A program made the position numbers and the translations under genes. A DNA stretch of 37,151 nucleotides, taken from positions 1 through 37,151 of the forward strand of contig JAHDFB010000031.1 of the NCBI GenBank assembly GCA_020628475.1, read 5' to 3'. The stretch comes from Saprospiraceae bacterium. Lineage in GTDB: Bacteria > Bacteroidota > Bacteroidia > Chitinophagales > Saprospiraceae. The notes under the pieces are model-generated. The model saw only the letters and a list, made by a program, of their open reading frames with translations. It was not told the origin of the DNA and did no database searches. This document shows positions 8,060 through 15,761 of this stretch, piece by piece; position 1 is the stretch's first letter; each line of letters opens with the position of its first letter.

Positions 8060-9507
8060 TCCAGACTTTTCTCTCCAGTGATTTGAAACAATTGTGCTCC
8101 GTACTCTTGTTTTACATGTTCTAGGATATAACGATCCTTGAGTTGTTGTATAAGGCCATGATCAGAAAGTAATACCTTATCTCCTACTTCCAATTTTTCA
8201 GGCTTCGATAACTGAAGTGCTAAGCCTTTGTCCTCCGCCTGTTCAACATAAATGCGCACATGGCCGTAATAATGACGGACCAAGACCTTGGTTTGCTGCA
8301 ATAAAGATGGGTCGTCCATATTTTCGATCAAAAAACGAGCAATGAAATATTCATGTCGTTCGATGTCCAAATTACCTGTACTTCCGATGGTCTTAAAGGT
8401 ATCAAAGATGGGAATTCCAAGAAAAATCAATGGGAACATCCAAGAAAGCCAGCGCTTCTGATCAAAGGCCTGCATCTGACATCGGATCGCCTTAAATCCC
8501 AAGCCAAAGATCAAAGCTATAAAAGGAATTTCCGGTAAACAGTACCAATACAATTTGGTCTGACCAATAGAAATAACGAGTAAATGAGATAGGATCAAGA
8601 TCAAACTAAACAGAGCATATCTTCTCGTTTTTGATTCCAAGAGCGCAAAAAAAGCAACAATGGGAAAGCTGTAAAAGAAAAAACGCAGGCCTTCTACTCG
8701 TAGGTAATGCATGTAGAAATACCAAGGCTGCCAATGTCGCTCGGTCGTATCCAAAAATCGACCACCCAATTCATTGTTGACTACAGCTTGCCAATAACCT
8801 GGATCAATACTTTCTCGCCCGAAGTAATAAGCAAACATGCCCGCGAAAACGGATATTAATCCGATATAACTTGCCTTCTGGCCAAGGATAAACCGTAATT
8901 TTTTTTCAATGATCGTGATGATCAACAAACCCGGAAGAAACAAAAATCCTGCAATTCCTTTGGTCAAAGCCGCTAAGAATAAACAGATAAAAAATCCTAC
9001 AAAATAAGACCGTTTTTCATACTCCAAATACAAGTAATAAAAAATGGCGTAGGAAAACATATTGAGCGTCAACAAGGCATCGTAATCACCGGTTCTGAAG
9101 GTATGGACAAATAAAAATATGGGAAAACAAAAAAGGCATAGCAGACTAAATAAAGAGAAAGACTTGCCCAAGCGCCATCGTTTACCCAGACTGATCAAAA
9201 TAGGAATAAATGCTAATCCTGCTAGTACGGAAGGTAGCCGTATCGTCAACTCTGATAGCCCTCCGATCGCCATAAATAACGATTGAATCCAGATGAGAAG
9301 TGGCGGTTTGGTATTCCAGTGATCCGGTTTCCAATCATAGGTGGTCATCAAGGAAAATCCAGATTCCAACATTTCAAATGCATTGACCGCATTTCGGGCT
9401 TCGTCCCACATACGTACCTCCAGCGTGGTCAATCTAGAAAAACTGAGAAATATACAGATTAATACGACCAGTATTGTCGACAACTGGACGGCTAATTTCT
9501 TTGTCAT
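8056..9507 (-). CDS. ArnT/PMT-like integral membrane glycosyltransferase (GT39/GT83 type)
   Basis: This 483-residue protein has around ten hydrophobic segments and a soluble C-terminal region of about 100 residues. The first periplasmic loop holds the expected acidic motif RMWDEARNA followed by HWNTKPPLLIWIQ, the signature of dolichyl/undecaprenyl-phosphate-sugar glycosyltransferases such as ArnT and protein O-mannosyltransferases. The Asp-Glu pair near residue 36 would be the catalytic acidic residues. Such enzymes transfer a lipid-linked sugar to lipid A, a glycolipid or a protein on the outer face of the inner membrane. It lies 24 bases downstream of the sugar isomerase-like lipoprotein gene and is probably cotranscribed with it. 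Acceptor and donor are unknown. Confidence 0.87.
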   Translation of the reverse strand: MTKKLAVQLSTILVVLICIFLSFSRLTTLEVRMWDEARNAVNAFEMLESGFSLMTTYDWKPDHWNTKPPLLIWIQSLFMAIGGLSELTIRLPSVLAGLAFIPILISLGKRWRLGKSFSLFSLLCLFCFPIFLFVHTFRTGDYDALLTLNMFSYAIFYYLYLEYEKRSYFVGFFICLFLAALTKGIAGFLFLPGLLIITIIEKKLRFILGQKASYIGLISVFAGMFAYYFGRESIDPGYWQAVVNNELGGRFLDTTERHWQPWYFYMHYLRVEGLRFFFYSFPIVAFFALLESKTRRYALFSLILILSHLLVISIGQTKLYWYCLPEIPFIALIFGLGFKAIRCQMQAFDQKRWLSWMFPLIFLGIPIFDTFKTIGSTGNLDIERHEYFIARFLIENMDDPSLLQQTKVLVRHYYGHVRIYVEQAEDKGLALQLSKPEKLEVGDKVLLSDHGLIQQLKDRYILEHVKQEYGAQLFQITGEKSLD

Positions 9508-9531
9508 ACGATCAAATCCTAAGCGGTGTTC

Positions 9532-10485
9532 TTAAACTTGATATTTTTTCATGAAATCTGCATCCTTTTGAGCAGCTTCCATCGATGTCATATTATCGTA
9601 GCGCTCTTGCTCAACGATCCATTGTTTCATACCTTGTTTGCGCGCTTCCACTAAGATGGAATCAAAGTCAATCTGGCCGGTGCCTAAAACGCAAGAAGCG
9701 TTCACACCAAACATTGGATTAACCTCTTCTTCTTTTTCTAGTTCTGCGATTTTAGCCGGTTTATAACGATCTTTAATATGACTAAGGGTAAATCGATTTG
9801 GATATTTTTTAAGCCATGCTAATGGATCTTCCCCTGCAGCCACTACCCAATAAATATCCATTTCGAATTCTACCAAGGACGGGTCGGAATTTTGCATCAT
9901 GATATCCTGCGGTAATTCCCCTTCCATAGGTCTGAAACTGTAGCTATGATTGTGATACGCATAGGTCAATCCCGCGGCTTTTGCAATCTCTCCACATCGA
10001 TTGAATCCATCTGCTGCTCTCCTAAAGCCATCTAAAGAATCAATGCCACCCAAAAACGGGTTTACTAAATATTGAATGCCTATTGAAGCGGCTTCATCCA
10101 CCATCTTTTTGAATGCATCTTCCTTCTTCTTTTTTAGTGCAAAATCTGAATCGCAATGCGAGGAAATACAAGTCATTCCATGATCAGCCAAAAACATCTT
10201 ATACTCTTCTGGTTTCATTCCCCAGAATATTCCATCCTGGCCTTGATAACTCTCTATCTGATTGTATCCATAGGACGCCAAGGCCTTTAAAGTACCTTTA
10301 GGATCTTCTACCATCGCATCTCGAACGGTCCATAATTGAATACCAAATTCTTTCAAACTAAATCCTTTATCCATGGCCAATTTTACAGTTGAATGATCAT
10401 TTTTACATCCATATAATCCATTCGCCAATAAAGGGGTCAAGGATAATAATGCGCTATTTTTTATAAATTTTCTTCTAGTACTCAT
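9532..10485 (-). CDS. Tat-type lipoprotein, sugar phosphate isomerase/epimerase-like TIM barrel
   Basis: This 317-residue protein belongs to the xylose isomerase-like TIM-barrel superfamily (AP endonuclease 2 fold). The N-terminus MSTRRKFIKNS is a twin-arginine motif, and LYGC at residues 24-27 is a plausible lipobox, so a folded, metal-loaded lipoprotein exported by Tat is predicted. Barrel strands show the usual metal-site residues: GIQLWTVRD, a central YHNHSYSF, EMDIYWV, LSHIKDR and WIVEQERYD. Members of this secreted Bacteroidota group are often near sugar oxidoreductases, but here the neighbour is a membrane glycosyltransferase. The real substrate is unknown; isomerase or epimerase activity on a free sugar is inference from the fold. 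Confidence 0.85.
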   Translation of the reverse strand: MSTRRKFIKNSALLSLTPLLANGLYGCKNDHSTVKLAMDKGFSLKEFGIQLWTVRDAMVEDPKGTLKALASYGYNQIESYQGQDGIFWGMKPEEYKMFLADHGMTCISSHCDSDFALKKKKEDAFKKMVDEAASIGIQYLVNPFLGGIDSLDGFRRAADGFNRCGEIAKAAGLTYAYHNHSYSFRPMEGELPQDIMMQNSDPSLVEFEMDIYWVVAAGEDPLAWLKKYPNRFTLSHIKDRYKPAKIAELEKEEEVNPMFGVNASCVLGTGQIDFDSILVEARKQGMKQWIVEQERYDNMTSMEAAQKDADFMKKYQV

Positions 10486-10652
10486 GACTTATTATTCGAC
10501 GGTTTGAAAACATTCCTTCATGGATGAGATGAAATCAATCCTACACTGATTAAATGATATTTTTTCACAAAATACAAAAATTCAGGATTATCCACTCTTG
10601 TTAAAGTTCTATTAAGAATCTAGTCTCCATATTCATTGAGAATTTTTAAATT

Positions 10653-10660
10653 TAACTTTG
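10653..10660 (+). promoter_or_regulatory. Candidate Bacteroidota -7 promoter box for the thioredoxin-like gene
   Basis: TAACTTTG matches TAnnTTTG completely and sits 21 bases before the ATG. A TTG at 10636-10638 is nearer than the usual -33 spacing, so only the -7 half is convincing. The gap 10486-10681 separates divergent genes and otherwise shows nothing beyond A+T-rich sequence. Confidence 0.4.
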
Positions 10661-10681
10661 AATGTTTAAAATTGAAAATTT

Positions 10682-11257
10682 ATGAAAAAATATACTTGGT
10701 TTCTTTTGATGAGTGCGGTTTTGATACTTGCTGCTTGTAAGGAATCTACACCAGAGCCTACAAAAAACACGACCGACCAAACCAGCAAAACGGTTAAAGC
10801 GGCGACGGCTCAGCGAACAAATGTTTCTAGCACCGATCATACACAGACAGGTAATATGCATTGGTATGGCATGGGAGATGTAGCGGATCTTTTGAAAAAA
10901 GAGAAGAAAATGATTTTAGTAGATGTCTATACGAAATGGTGTGGACCTTGTAAAATGATGGATGCACGGACATTTACAGATGCATCCGTACAATCTGCTA
11001 TTAACGAAAAGTTTTACCCTGTAAAATTTGATGCAGAGGGGCCAGATCCTATTGATTTCAACGATAAAACATGGGCGAATCCGAATTATAATCCAAATAA
11101 GACAAGAGGAAGAAATGCGGTACATGAGTTATCTAGATTTTTCAATGTCCGCGGTTATCCTTCTTTGGTCATTTTAGATGAAAACTATAATATCATCAAA
11201 AAGATCGTTGGATTTAAAACCCCGGATCAGCTTATCGGAGAATTAGCTGCTATTTAA
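10682..11257 (+). CDS. Thioredoxin-fold lipoprotein (thiol:disulfide reductase family)
   Basis: This 191-residue lipoprotein has a signal peptide ending in LAAC (C19), a Thr/Lys/Ser-rich tether to about residue 58, and a thioredoxin domain. The active site is WCGPC with C87 and C90, and the cis-proline strand GYPSLVIL follows at the expected distance. The form (Asp-Val-Tyr-Thr-Lys before the active site, long insertion, late cis-Pro) resembles the DsbD C-terminal/thioredoxin_7-type domains, which reduce or shuffle disulfides in the periplasm. The insertion NDKTWANPNYNPNK between helix and strand is a little longer than in classic thioredoxin. The gene has its own TAACTTTG box and a strong terminator, so it appears monocistronic. 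Partner proteins are not evident. Confidence 0.88.
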   Translation: MKKYTWFLLMSAVLILAACKESTPEPTKNTTDQTSKTVKAATAQRTNVSSTDHTQTGNMHWYGMGDVADLLKKEKKMILVDVYTKWCGPCKMMDARTFTDASVQSAINEKFYPVKFDAEGPDPIDFNDKTWANPNYNPNKTRGRNAVHELSRFFNVRGYPSLVILDENYNIIKKIVGFKTPDQLIGELAAI

Positions 11258-11288
11258 TGGTCTTCAGTTAAAGCATTATAAAAAAGAA

Positions 11289-11323
11289 AAAAGCGATTTC
11301 GGAATACTGAAATCGCTTTTTTT
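11289..11323. terminator. Bidirectional rho-independent terminator
   Basis: AAAAGCGATTTC pairs with GAAATCGCTTTT around an eight-base loop and is followed by a T run; a matching A run on the left would serve the opposite strand. It lies between the convergent thioredoxin-like and CBS-protein genes and probably stops both. Confidence 0.9.
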
Positions 11324-11380
11324 CATGATATACATGTAGATTAATAGTAGTAGTAAAGTAGTTTAATACTTAGAGTTGCA

Positions 11381-11821
11381 TTAACTCATAGCTCGTATTC
11401 CGCCTAACACTTCTTTATATAATATCGGTGTAGGATATTCTCTATTCAAGGTATAGCGCATGATATCAAAAGAAGTCACGATACCTTTTAGTTCGCCTCT
11501 CAAATTGACGACTGGCAAGGCATGAAATCTTCGATCCATCAATAATTCGGCAGCTGTACCCACTTTATCAATCGGACTAATCTTGCAGATATTGGTATTC
11601 ATCACCTCTTTGACGTAAATCCGTTTATAAGCGTCCTTGGTTTTATCTAACTTCCATAGATCATAGGTCGTAACCAAGCCCACTAGCTTATTTTCTTTCA
11701 CTACGGGTAAATGATGAATTCTCCTTTCACGAAAAATTGTTGCTACATCAGTGAGTGTACTCTCAGGTGAAACAGTGACTGGAGATGCAGTCATAATGTT
11801 TCTTATTTGGTCGTTCATCAT
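11381..11821 (-). CDS. Tandem CBS-domain protein
   Basis: This 146-residue cytoplasmic protein is little more than two CBS domains. The first spans roughly residues 6-65 with IMTASPVTVSPESTLTD, RRIHHLPVV and GLVTTYDLWK; the second spans about 72-132 with VMNTNICKISPIDKVG, RRFHALPVV and GIVTSFDIMRY. Tandem CBS pairs bind adenine nucleotides such as AMP, ATP or SAM and usually regulate a partner enzyme or transporter, but this one carries no effector domain. It is transcribed alone; its upstream region is shared divergently with miaB. The start is one of two adjacent ATGs. Ligand and target cannot be deduced. Confidence 0.9.
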   Translation of the reverse strand: MMNDQIRNIMTASPVTVSPESTLTDVATIFRERRIHHLPVVKENKLVGLVTTYDLWKLDKTKDAYKRIYVKEVMNTNICKISPIDKVGTAAELLMDRRFHALPVVNLRGELKGIVTSFDIMRYTLNREYPTPILYKEVLGGIRAMS

Positions 11822-12004
11822 AACTTTAAAATTTTTTATGCAATATACACAATAAAAACGAAATTATTGAGTTGTTATCGCTGTTATTTTAATAATATAT
11901 TCTAAAATGATAACACAATTCAAAATAAATACGCTGCTTTGCTTGCAAAATCAAAACATAATTTAATTTTAATATGTACAGCAGCTTTACGACTTGGATT
12001 TACC

Positions 12005-12017
12005 TGTCATTTTGTCA
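12005..12017 (+). promoter_or_regulatory. Direct repeat TGTCA-n3-TGTCA upstream of miaB
   Basis: TGTCATTTTGTCA lies 22 bases before a -7-like box. The word TGTCACAA that ends the repeat (12013-12020) is found again upstream of groES at 17171-17178. This is a candidate activator or repressor site; its role is inference. Confidence 0.4.
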
Positions 12018-12038
12018 CAAGTACTAAAGTTATTTTCC

Positions 12039-12046
12039 TAATTTTG
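12039..12046 (+). promoter_or_regulatory. Candidate -7 promoter box for the miaB-groEL cluster
   Basis: TAATTTTG matches TAnnTTTG fully and lies 22 bases before the miaB ATG. A TTTG ending at 12014 could be a distant -33 element, although the spacing is long. The rest of the 247-base divergent gap (11822-12068) is A+T-rich with no other clear signal. Confidence 0.45.
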
Positions 12047-12068
12047 CGGCATAAATTAATGAACAAGA

Positions 12069-13523
12069 ATGGGCTTATACAATGATAATCCGACCTTGGA
12101 AGGATTGGAGAAGACGATCGATGAATCAAAGCAAGGGGAAGTTTTTTCCCAGTCAGATTTTATGTACGATCCGAGTGGAAAAAAGTTTTATATTGAATCC
12201 TACGGTTGTAGTATGAATTTCAGCGATTCTGAGATCGTGGCTTCGATATTGGGAAAAGAGGGGTTTAGTCCAACGAAAAATATGGATGCCGCCAATTTAA
12301 TTCTAATTAATACTTGTAGCATTCGTGAAAAAGCGGAATTAACTGTACGTAAACGATTGCGCATATTCGAAAAGGCAAAGAAAGAAAGGCAAGGAACACT
12401 CATCGGTGTATTGGGATGCATGGCAGAGCGTCTGAAGAAAAAATTATTGGAAGAAGAGCAAATCGTGGACCTCGTTGTTGGACCAGATGCCTACCGAGAT
12501 TTACCGAATCTCATTCAATCGGCAAACGAAGGTGACAAAGGGGTAAATGTATTACTTTCTAGAGAAGAAACCTATGCGGACATTGCTCCTCTGCGGTTGA
12601 ATAGTAATGGAATTGTAGGATTCATATCCATTATGAGAGGTTGTGATAATATGTGTTCGTTTTGTGTGGTGCCCTTTACAAGAGGTCGAGAACGATCGAG
12701 AAATGCTTTCACCATTGTTTCTGAAGCCAAAGATCTATACGATAAAGGATATCGGGACGTCACCTTACTCGGCCAGAATGTGGATTCGTACAAATGGGAA
12801 AATCCTGAAACCAAAGAAACGGTGAGTTTTGCCGAGCTTCTCATCATGGTTGCTGAGGTACATCCAGATTTACGTGTTCGGTTTTCGACCTCTCATCCAA
12901 AAGACATTACCAAAGATGTCATGTATGCGATTCGGGATTATGAAAACATCTGCAAATACATTCACTTGCCAGTGCAAAGTGGAAATAGTCGGATACTGAA
13001 GCGCATGAATCGAACCTATGATCGGGAATGGTATATGCAAAAGGTAGATGAGATTTATGAAATCATTCCAGACTGTGCCATTTCTTCTGACATGATCGCT
13101 GGTTTTTGTTCGGAAACGGAAGAAGAACATCAGGATACGTTGACGATTATGGAACATGCCCAATATTCGATGTCCTACATGTTCTATTATTCCGAAAGAG
13201 AAGGAACTCTAGCGCATAGAAAATATGAAGATGATATTCCTTTGGAGATCAAGAAAAGACGTTTGAATGAAATCATAAAACTGCAAGGTGAGATTTCGAC
13301 GGCGGTCAATGCAAAAGATGTGGGTCAAACCTTCCGAATTTTGATCGAAGGAGACTCCAAAAAATCTGCGGATGATTTCAAGGGGCGAAATTCTCAGAAT
13401 AAAATGTGCATTTTCTCGAAAAAAGCTGGTTTAAAAGCTGGAGATTATGTGCAGGTACAAATCACAGAATCAAATAGTGCTACTTTGAAAGGATTTATTG
13501 TAGAGTCATCCGACAAGGTATAA
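12069..13523 (+). CDS. miaB: tRNA-2-methylthio-N6-dimethylallyladenosine synthase MiaB
   Basis: MiaB is a radical-SAM enzyme that adds a methylthio group to i6A37 of tRNAs reading UNN codons. The 484-residue protein shows all three domains. The N-terminal MTTase domain has cluster cysteines C47 (YGCSMN), C83 (NTCSIRE) and C117 (GCMAERL). The radical-SAM motif C192-DNM-C196-SF-C199 follows in the segment [25 protein letters not shown]-terminal TRAM domain starts near residue 415. About 40 residues precede the first domain, a modest N-terminal extension. It opens a gene cluster on the plus strand: the next gene starts 10 bases after the stop. The [18 protein letters not shown] signature separates MiaB from the related MtaB and RimO. 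Confidence 0.96.
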   Translation: MGLYNDNPTLEGLEKTIDESKQGEVFSQSDFMYDPSGKKFYIESYGCSMNFSDSEIVASILGKEGFSPTKNMDAANLILINTCSIREKAELTVRKRLRIFEKAKKERQGTLIGVLGCMAERLKKKLLEEEQIVDLVVGPDAYRDLPNLIQSANEGDKGVNVLLSREETYADIAPLRLNSNGIVGFISIMRGCDNMCSFCVVPFTRGRERSRNAFTIVSEAKDLYDKGYRDVTLLGQNVDSYKWENPETKETVSFAELLIMVAEVHPDLRVRFSTSHPKDITKDVMYAIRDYENICKYIHLPVQSGNSRILKRMNRTYDREWYMQKVDEIYEIIPDCAISSDMIAGFCSETEEEHQDTLTIMEHAQYSMSYMFYYSEREGTLAHRKYEDDIPLEIKKRRLNEIIKLQGEISTAVNAKDVGQTFRILIEGDSKKSADDFKGRNSQNKMCIFSKKAGLKAGDYVQVQITESNSATLKGFIVESSDKV

Positions 13524-13533
13524 TCTAACAGCC

Positions 13534-13938
13534 ATGTTTAAGGATTATTTACTTACATATAAATGCCAAGCATGTAAAAAAACATCGAAACTAAACTATT
13601 TCAATGTTTCAAGGAGTGATATGGAAAATGAGCTGGGGACCAATTTTCAAGTAAGCTGTGAACATTGTGCTATTAGAAAAAGCTATCATGTAAATGATAT
13701 TACTGCCATACCGAATAGAAACTATACTTTTCTTATTATCCTTGCGATCTTGGGATTATTAGTGGCTGCCATCATGTTTCTTTTAGGCAAAGGAGTCATA
13801 AGCACTTTTTCGATTGGAATACCGATCGCAATTTATTTGATTTATAGGAACAATACGGAGAAAGCTATTACACGATTCAATAGAAACGTTTTACCCCGAG
13901 ATCGAGATTACCAACCTAAAAACAAAAAGATTTTATAA
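13534..13938 (+). CDS. Small membrane protein with N-terminal zinc-ribbon-like cysteines
   Basis: I do not recognise this 134-residue protein. Cysteines C11/C14 (CQAC) and C42/C45 (CEHC) form two CxxC knuckles spaced as in a zinc ribbon. Two hydrophobic helices follow at about residues 64-85 and 88-104, and a basic tail (RFNRNVLPRDRDYQPKNKK) ends the protein. A cytoplasmic metal-binding head tethered to the inner membrane is the likely shape. It is placed between miaB and the sigma-54-type activator with gaps of 10 and 3 bases, so it is certainly in that operon. Whether it senses something for the activator is speculation. Confidence 0.75.
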   Translation: MFKDYLLTYKCQACKKTSKLNYFNVSRSDMENELGTNFQVSCEHCAIRKSYHVNDITAIPNRNYTFLIILAILGLLVAAIMFLLGKGVISTFSIGIPIAIYLIYRNNTEKAITRFNRNVLPRDRDYQPKNKKIL

Positions 13939-13941
13939 TTA

Positions 13942-15222
13942 ATGGCTGCAAACTCACTACAATCTATCAAACAACGATTTGGAATCATCGGACGATCCGA
14001 GTCCTTGACACGAGCTTTATTTACAGCAAGTAAGGTGGCTCCTACGGATTTGACGGTTCTGATCAATGGAGAAAGTGGTGTAGGTAAGGAAGTTTTTTCA
14101 AAGATCATTCATCATCTTAGCCCAAGAAAACACGAAGATCTTATCGCCATCAATTGCGGCGCTATTCCTGAAGGCACGATTAATTCGGAATTATTCGGAC
14201 ATAAGAAAGGAGCCTTTACCGGTGCAACTAGTGATCGAAAAGGCTACTTCGAAACGACCAATGGCGGCACCATATTTTTGGATGAAATCGGTGAGATGCC
14301 TTTGGAAACACAATCGTATTTATTGCGAGTCCTTGAATCAGGCGAATTTATTCGTGTTGGATCTTCCAAGGTCCAAAAGACGGATGTTCGAATTATTGCC
14401 GCTACCAATGTTAATTTGGAAGAGTTTATCAAGAAAGGTAAGTTTCGAGAAGACTTATATTATCGTTTGAATACCGTGCCCATAAAGGTACCAGCACTTC
14501 ATGAGCGACGAGAAGACATCTATATGCTCTTCCGTAAATTCGCACTAGATTTTTCTGAAAAATATCATACCCCTTCGATTCAAATTGATGACGATGCACG
14601 GCTTATCATTGAAAATTATCGATGGCCCGGAAATGTTCGAGAATTAAAGAATGTCGTTGAGCAATTATCGGTCTTGTCCGAAGATCGTCAAATCGATGCC
14701 TTGAAATTACTGGATATTGTACCGCATTTAAATTTCAGAAATCTTCCGGCCATTGCCGAACGATCTAATGAAGAAAGCGAAAGCTTCAGCGGTGGAAATT
14801 ACGAACGCGAAATTCTGTATAAACTACTATTTGATATGCGGAATGATATGACGGATTTGAAAAAAATGATTTTTGAAATGATCCGCATCAATGATTTATC
14901 GGTACCGGAGAAATTAGCTCCGTCAACGGCCAATTTCAACGATAATTTTCCCCGACAATTTGAGAAATCTTTTCATCATGATACGCCAAGTTATGAACCG
15001 ATATATGATCAAGAGTCGAACCAACCGATCCTTGTAACAGATAACGAATACGATGAAAGTGAAATCGTGGAAGAAGATTTATCCTTGGAAAATATGGAAA
15101 AAGATCTAATCAAGAAAGCCTTGGAGAAATATAGAGGACGGCGAAAAGATGCCGCAGAAGAATTGGGTATCTCCGAAAGAACCTTATATCGAAAAATCAA
15201 GCAATACAATATCGATCAATAA
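13942..15222 (+). CDS. Sigma-54-dependent transcriptional activator (AAA+ plus Fis-type HTH, no receiver domain)
   Basis: This 426-residue bacterial enhancer-binding protein starts directly with the AAA+ module. Walker A GESGVGKE is at residues 43-50, the sigma-54-contacting loop GAFTGA at 90-95, Walker B IFLDEIG at 111-117, and the WPGNVRELKN sensor II segment comes later. After a linker of about 120 residues with acidic and Asn-rich stretches, residues about 385-426 form a Fis-type helix-turn-helix (RKDAAEELGISERTLYRKI). The intact GAFTGA loop means it should remodel RNA polymerase carrying RpoN. No regulatory domain is present, as in PspF-type activators, so control may come from a partner or from expression level. 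It lies in the miaB to groEL cluster, and the groES upstream region has a -24/-12-like element. Confidence 0.94.
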   Translation: MAANSLQSIKQRFGIIGRSESLTRALFTASKVAPTDLTVLINGESGVGKEVFSKIIHHLSPRKHEDLIAINCGAIPEGTINSELFGHKKGAFTGATSDRKGYFETTNGGTIFLDEIGEMPLETQSYLLRVLESGEFIRVGSSKVQKTDVRIIAATNVNLEEFIKKGKFREDLYYRLNTVPIKVPALHERREDIYMLFRKFALDFSEKYHTPSIQIDDDARLIIENYRWPGNVRELKNVVEQLSVLSEDRQIDALKLLDIVPHLNFRNLPAIAERSNEESESFSGGNYEREILYKLLFDMRNDMTDLKKMIFEMIRINDLSVPEKLAPSTANFNDNFPRQFEKSFHHDTPSYEPIYDQESNQPILVTDNEYDESEIVEEDLSLENMEKDLIKKALEKYRGRRKDAAEELGISERTLYRKIKQYNIDQ

Positions 15223-15233
15223 AAAAATACATG

Positions 15234-15252
15234 TAACGCATTTTTTGCGTTA
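15234..15252 (+). other. Intercistronic hairpin between the activator gene and lptE
   Basis: TAACGCA and TGCGTTA form a perfect 7-bp stem around a five-T loop, 12 bases after the activator stop and 17 before the lptE ATG. No T run follows, so it is not an ordinary terminator; it may be a processing or attenuation element. Confidence 0.4.
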
Positions 15253-15268
15253 TGATATAAAGAAAGTC

Positions 15269-15760
15269 ATGAGAAAAATAATTTTATTTGGAACGTTGGT
15301 CATGCTCTTACAAGCTTGTTACAGCTTCAAAGGAATTACTATTCCTGAAAATATAAGCAGCTACAATGTTCCTTATATTGAAATCACTACGGGTGATGCG
15401 CCCCCTTCCATTAATACGGACTTACAAGAAAAATTAATTCAAAAGATTAATCGAGAATCCAGGCTAACCTTTGCCACTTCTGGAGCGGATGTCACCTTCA
15501 ATACCACCATACGAGCTTATTCCGTACGATCTATCGGTGTCAATAGTGAAAATAGTGTGGATGCCAACCAATTGGAAATTTCTGTACAAGTAGAATATGT
15601 TGATGCTCTCGATGAGGAAAATAATTGGAAACAGTCTTTTTCTCAACAACGACAGTTCCCGACCGGAACGGATCTTTTGAGTGTACAGGACCAATTGGTC
15701 GATGAAATTTTTGACGATCTAGTAGAAGATATTTTTAATAAAGCATTTACAATTTGGTAA
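15269..15760 (+). CDS. lptE: LptE-family outer-membrane lipoprotein (LPS assembly)
   Basis: This 163-residue lipoprotein fits the Bacteroidota LptE family, which plugs the LptD barrel in the final step of lipopolysaccharide export. I use the ATG at 15269 because it gives a classical lipoprotein signal with lipobox LLQAC (C17); the open frame upstream lacks any signal. The mature part begins CYSFKGITIPENISSYNVPYIE, typical of the family, followed by a region rich in Thr/Ser strands and the closing helix DQLVDEIFDDLVEDIFNKAF. Its position after a sigma-54 activator and before a TPR-like gene and secG is the order commonly seen in this phylum. Only one base separates its stop from the next ATG. 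Confidence 0.85.
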   Translation: MRKIILFGTLVMLLQACYSFKGITIPENISSYNVPYIEITTGDAPPSINTDLQEKLIQKINRESRLTFATSGADVTFNTTIRAYSVRSIGVNSENSVDANQLEISVQVEYVDALDEENNWKQSFSQQRQFPTGTDLLSVQDQLVDEIFDDLVEDIFNKAFTIW

Positions 15761-15761
15761 G

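Noticed and set aside
12059-12085. Eight-codon leader ORF (MNKNGLIQ) overlapping the miaB start
   Set aside because: Too short to support as coding, and no attenuation structure is visible around it.
15149-15268. Upstream extension of lptE
   Set aside because: It overlaps the activator gene and would bury the lipoprotein signal; the ATG at 15269 fits the family.
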